A stretch of 64,000 nucleotides of DNA, taken from positions 472,711 to 536,710 of the forward strand of contig JAEUTO010000010.1 of NCBI GenBank assembly GCA_016787785.1, read 5' to 3'. Shown piece by piece: positions 61,633 through 64,000 of the stretch; the stretch's first letter is position 1; each line of letters opens with the position of its first letter. A program made the translations under genes and the position numbers. Below the pieces are notes generated by a model. That model was not told the origin of the DNA. It ran no database searches and saw nothing but the letters and a program-made list of their open reading frames with translations. This stretch comes from Bacteroidia bacterium (GTDB lineage: Bacteria > Bacteroidota > Bacteroidia > B-17B0 > Aurantibacillaceae).

Positions 61633-64000
61633 GATAGCCTTATTGGTTTTATTTTTCTTTGTTAAACTAACGGTGTCTTTTGCGCAGATTGATACCGCCT
61701 TTTGGTTTGCGGTGCCATGGGTTACCCCTGATCATACTTTTAGACAGGATTACGTGGTGCACATATCAACTTTTAATACACCTAATACTGTTGTAAGGTT
61801 GCGTCAGCCCGGCGCTATTGCACCGAATAAATATGATACAACGATCAACATTCCCGCAAATACAAATTTTGATTATTTGTTTTGGAGGGATAAAATGGCA
61901 AGCGTTACAAATAGAGGATTTGATTCATTAGAAGTACAACCTGCAAATACAGTTTTGCCGTATGGTTTATATATTTCGTCATCTGCAAACATCACGGTTG
62001 TTTACGATGTAATTTCAAGTCCAAATACGTTTTATAATCCTGAAACTTTCTCATTAAAAGGTCAAAATGGAATGGGTTTAGAATTCGTTTGTCCTTTTCA
62101 AACGCGTTGGAACAATCAAACACTTGGTAATTTAGGTGGTACACAACCTGGGGTGAATCAACCTAAGCAACAAATAAATATTGTTGCTACGCAACCAAAT
62201 ACTGTAGTATGGATCACACCAAAATGTGCAGTTATTGGCCATCCGGCTAATATTACCTACAGTGTTATGTTACCAAATTATGGTAGCGCTTATACTGTAG
62301 AAAATTTTAACCAAAACACGGCAACCTCTGGAAATAATTTATCCGGTACAATTGTTGTTGCTGACAAACCTATTTCTGTAACAGTGGCTGACGACTCTGT
62401 TTCAGGCGTAACAGGTTGTTATGATTTAATGGGAGACCAGATCGTTCCTGTAGATATTGTTGGTACTGATTATATTTTAAATAAAGGTTATATGAATGGG
62501 CCCGAACATGAGGGGGCTTATATCGTTGGAACGGAAAATTTCACACAGTTAACTATTAACGATGGCGTAACGACCACAACTCTTATTAATAAAGGCGATA
62601 CTTATCATTATAAAACCACACAAGCTCTGACGTATGTAAATGCAGACAAACCGGTTTATTGTTTGCATGCTTCAGGCACTGGATGTGAATTGGGCGAAGC
62701 TTTATTACCACCTTTAAATTGTGCAGGATCTAATTTGGTTTCTTTTTCAAGAACAAATAATCAAGGATTTTATCTTAACTTGTTATGCAAAAATGGTTCT
62801 CAAAGTACTTTTACTTTAAATAACTCAACAAGTTCTGTTACCGTGCCAATAACTGCGGCTAATTTTACATTGGTACCGGGTACAGCCACATTAGTTGGCG
62901 GGCCATTTTACGGTGGCCAGTTGAATTTAACTAACATTGCAACTCTACCTATTGGTTCATACACTGTTGCTAATTCTGTTGATGTATTTGCACTTGGTGT
63001 ATTTGGAGGAAACGCAAGTACGGGTGGTTTATTCCATTACATGTCATCCTTTTTAAGAAAAACGTTTGTAAAAACCCAAACAGTAACTCCTTATTGTGTT
63101 GGTTCAGGAGCCCAAGTAGTTTTATCAGGTACGGTTTCTGGGGGAGCTATAACTGGTGTGTGGACTACAGCGAATGGTACAGGATTATTTAGTCCTTATA
63201 CATCCACAGTTAATACGATTGCTGTCAATTACAATTTATCGCCTGCTGACACTTTGTTAACCAGCATAAAGTTCTACTTAACATCAACTGGTAATTGTAC
63301 CCCTAAAAAAGATTCTATTATTGTGCCAATATTACAACGACCAAAAGTTGCTGTTGGCCCAAATATTACGATTTGTAAAAATAATTTAGTACCCATTGTA
63401 TTGAACGGAACGGTATCCGCAGCGCCTGTAGCCCTTGGCGGTAGTTGGTCGGGTGGAACCGGTTTTTTCGCGCCGGGCACAAACATAACCTATTCGCCCA
63501 CACCAGCCGATCTGGCAGCAGGTAGTTTAACGTTAACATTAAGTAGTGTAGGTGGATGCACCACAACGGTTCGAAGTTTGACGGTGACTTTTGTTGATCC
63601 GCCAACATTAACAGGCTTTGATAATAATATTTGTACCAACACTCAATCAGTAGTGTTAAATTCCTCAGTAGTTGGTAGTACCGTATTGCCAAGTTGGACA
63701 ACCAGTAATGGTACAGGCTTCTTTTCTCCAACTAATTTAGGACTGAATCCAACGTATTCAGTAAGTTCGAGTGATTACAGTTTAACAACAATAAATTTTG
63801 TAGTAACATTAAACCCCGGTTTGCCTTGCGCGGCGGTAACAGATAATGTGCAGTTAACGATGCGTCCGGCCCCACAGGCCAATGCTCCATCCAACTTTAC
63901 AGTTTGTGCTAACGCAGGATTAATAAATTTAAATGGTTCTATAGGCGGCTCAGCCTCCACCGGAACATGGAGTACATTAAATGGAACAGGAGCATTCAAC
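61616..64000 (+). CDS. Giant T9SS-type secreted protein, truncated at the right edge
   Basis: ATG 61616 opens a frame that stays open for 795 codons to the end of the window. It has a signal peptide (KIALLVLFFFVKLTVSFAQ), an IgGFc-binding-like region with DTAFWFAVP near residues 26-34, and repeated Ig-like segments (about 480 onwards; for example TVTPYCVGSGAQVVLSG and ICKNNLVPIVLNG patterns). It is a paralogue of the 57126 gene. The C-terminal sorting domain must lie outside. It starts inside the porP-like gene (17-base overlap), so the two are probably co-expressed. Confidence 0.88.
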   Translation, partial: MKRRNKIALLVLFFFVKLTVSFAQIDTAFWFAVPWVTPDHTFRQDYVVHISTFNTPNTVVRLRQPGAIAPNKYDTTINIPANTNFDYLFWRDKMASVTNRGFDSLEVQPANTVLPYGLYISSSANITVVYDVISSPNTFYNPETFSLKGQNGMGLEFVCPFQTRWNNQTLGNLGGTQPGVNQPKQQINIVATQPNTVVWITPKCAVIGHPANITYSVMLPNYGSAYTVENFNQNTATSGNNLSGTIVVADKPISVTVADDSVSGVTGCYDLMGDQIVPVDIVGTDYILNKGYMNGPEHEGAYIVGTENFTQLTINDGVTTTTLINKGDTYHYKTTQALTYVNADKPVYCLHASGTGCELGEALLPPLNCAGSNLVSFSRTNNQGFYLNLLCKNGSQSTFTLNNSTSSVTVPITAANFTLVPGTATLVGGPFYGGQLNLTNIATLPIGSYTVANSVDVFALGVFGGNASTGGLFHYMSSFLRKTFVKTQTVTPYCVGSGAQVVLSGTVSGGAITGVWTTANGTGLFSPYTSTVNTIAVNYNLSPADTLLTSIKFYLTSTGNCTPKKDSIIVPILQRPKVAVGPNITICKNNLVPIVLNGTVSAAPVALGGSWSGGTGFFAPGTNITYSPTPADLAAGSLTLTLSSVGGCTTTVRSLTVTFVDPPTLTGFDNNICTNTQSVVLNSSVVGSTVLPSWTTSNGTGFFSPTNLGLNPTYSVSSSDYSLTTINFVVTLNPGLPCAAVTDNVQLTMRPAPQANAPSNFTVCANAGLINLNGSIGGSASTGTWSTLNGTGAFN

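Noticed and set aside
63366..63731. Antisense frame of 121 residues in the right-edge T9SS gene
   Set aside because: The plus-strand frame is a long open paralogue of a verified secreted protein; the antisense is a shadow.

Overview
The window is AT-rich chromosomal DNA from a member of the Bacteroidota. The evidence is type IX secretion (T9SS) sorting domains of both the short 'type A' and the gliding-motility 'type B' kind, a PorP/SprF protein, a TonB-dependent receptor paired with a DUF4249 lipoprotein, a single-protein OstA-like LPS transport factor, DUF1361 and DUF4153-type membrane proteins, promoters with the Bacteroidota -7 box TAnnTTTG, and frequent TTG/GTG starts without clear Shine-Dalgarno sites. 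I cannot name the genus. No rRNA, tRNA, CRISPR array, insertion sequence or phage gene is visible. Genes are tightly packed: no gap exceeds 300 bases, the longest being 14893-15144 and 14248-14439.

Layout. 1-3937: a run of overlapping membrane-protein genes ending in a diacylglycerol/undecaprenol kinase. 4047-9795: a polysaccharide deacetylase-like protein, MarC, CdsA, small conserved proteins, TilS and a DUF1801/YdeI protein. 9859-16599: kynurenine 3-monooxygenase, an MgtC-like protein, then an ECF sigma factor/anti-sigma pair, an HMA-AraC fusion regulator, and a GIN-domain/beta-barrel envelope protein that shares the sigma gene's ECF-type promoter. 16728-31854: envelope biogenesis, with an acyltransferase, a large T9SS substrate, a methyltransferase/glycosyltransferase/flippase operon and an overlapping operon of LptF/LptG permease, two glycosyltransferases and OstA. 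31856-43922: housekeeping (thioesterase, HemJ, YitT, CbpA/CbpM, AcpH, RsmE, peroxidase, CarB, RRM protein, Nudix, PyrE, SIMPL, thiamine-binding protein). 44097-50004: a seven-repeat T9SS protein and a TonB receptor/DUF4249/thioesterase operon. 50079-51316: a solitary AAA+ ATPase bracketed by nearly identical perfect palindromes. 51318-57011: Mpl, KdsA, a MITE/REP-like intergenic element, a glycosyltransferase, a zinc-ribbon membrane protein and a DUF58 protein. 57126-64000: two paralogous giant T9SS substrates flanking a PorP/SprF protein; the second runs off the right edge.

How it fits together. Much of the window builds or decorates the envelope: phospholipid (CdsA, acyltransferase), Kdo (KdsA), LPS transport (LptF/G, OstA), glycan assembly (glycosyltransferases, flippase, deacetylase), murein recycling (Mpl), outer-membrane uptake (TonB receptor) and T9SS export (PorP/SprF and four secreted substrates). 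The two most interesting signals are the palindrome-bracketed ATPase and the small ECF regulon linking 11936-13686 with 15145-16599. All assignments come from reading translated sequence and recognising families; no database search was run.
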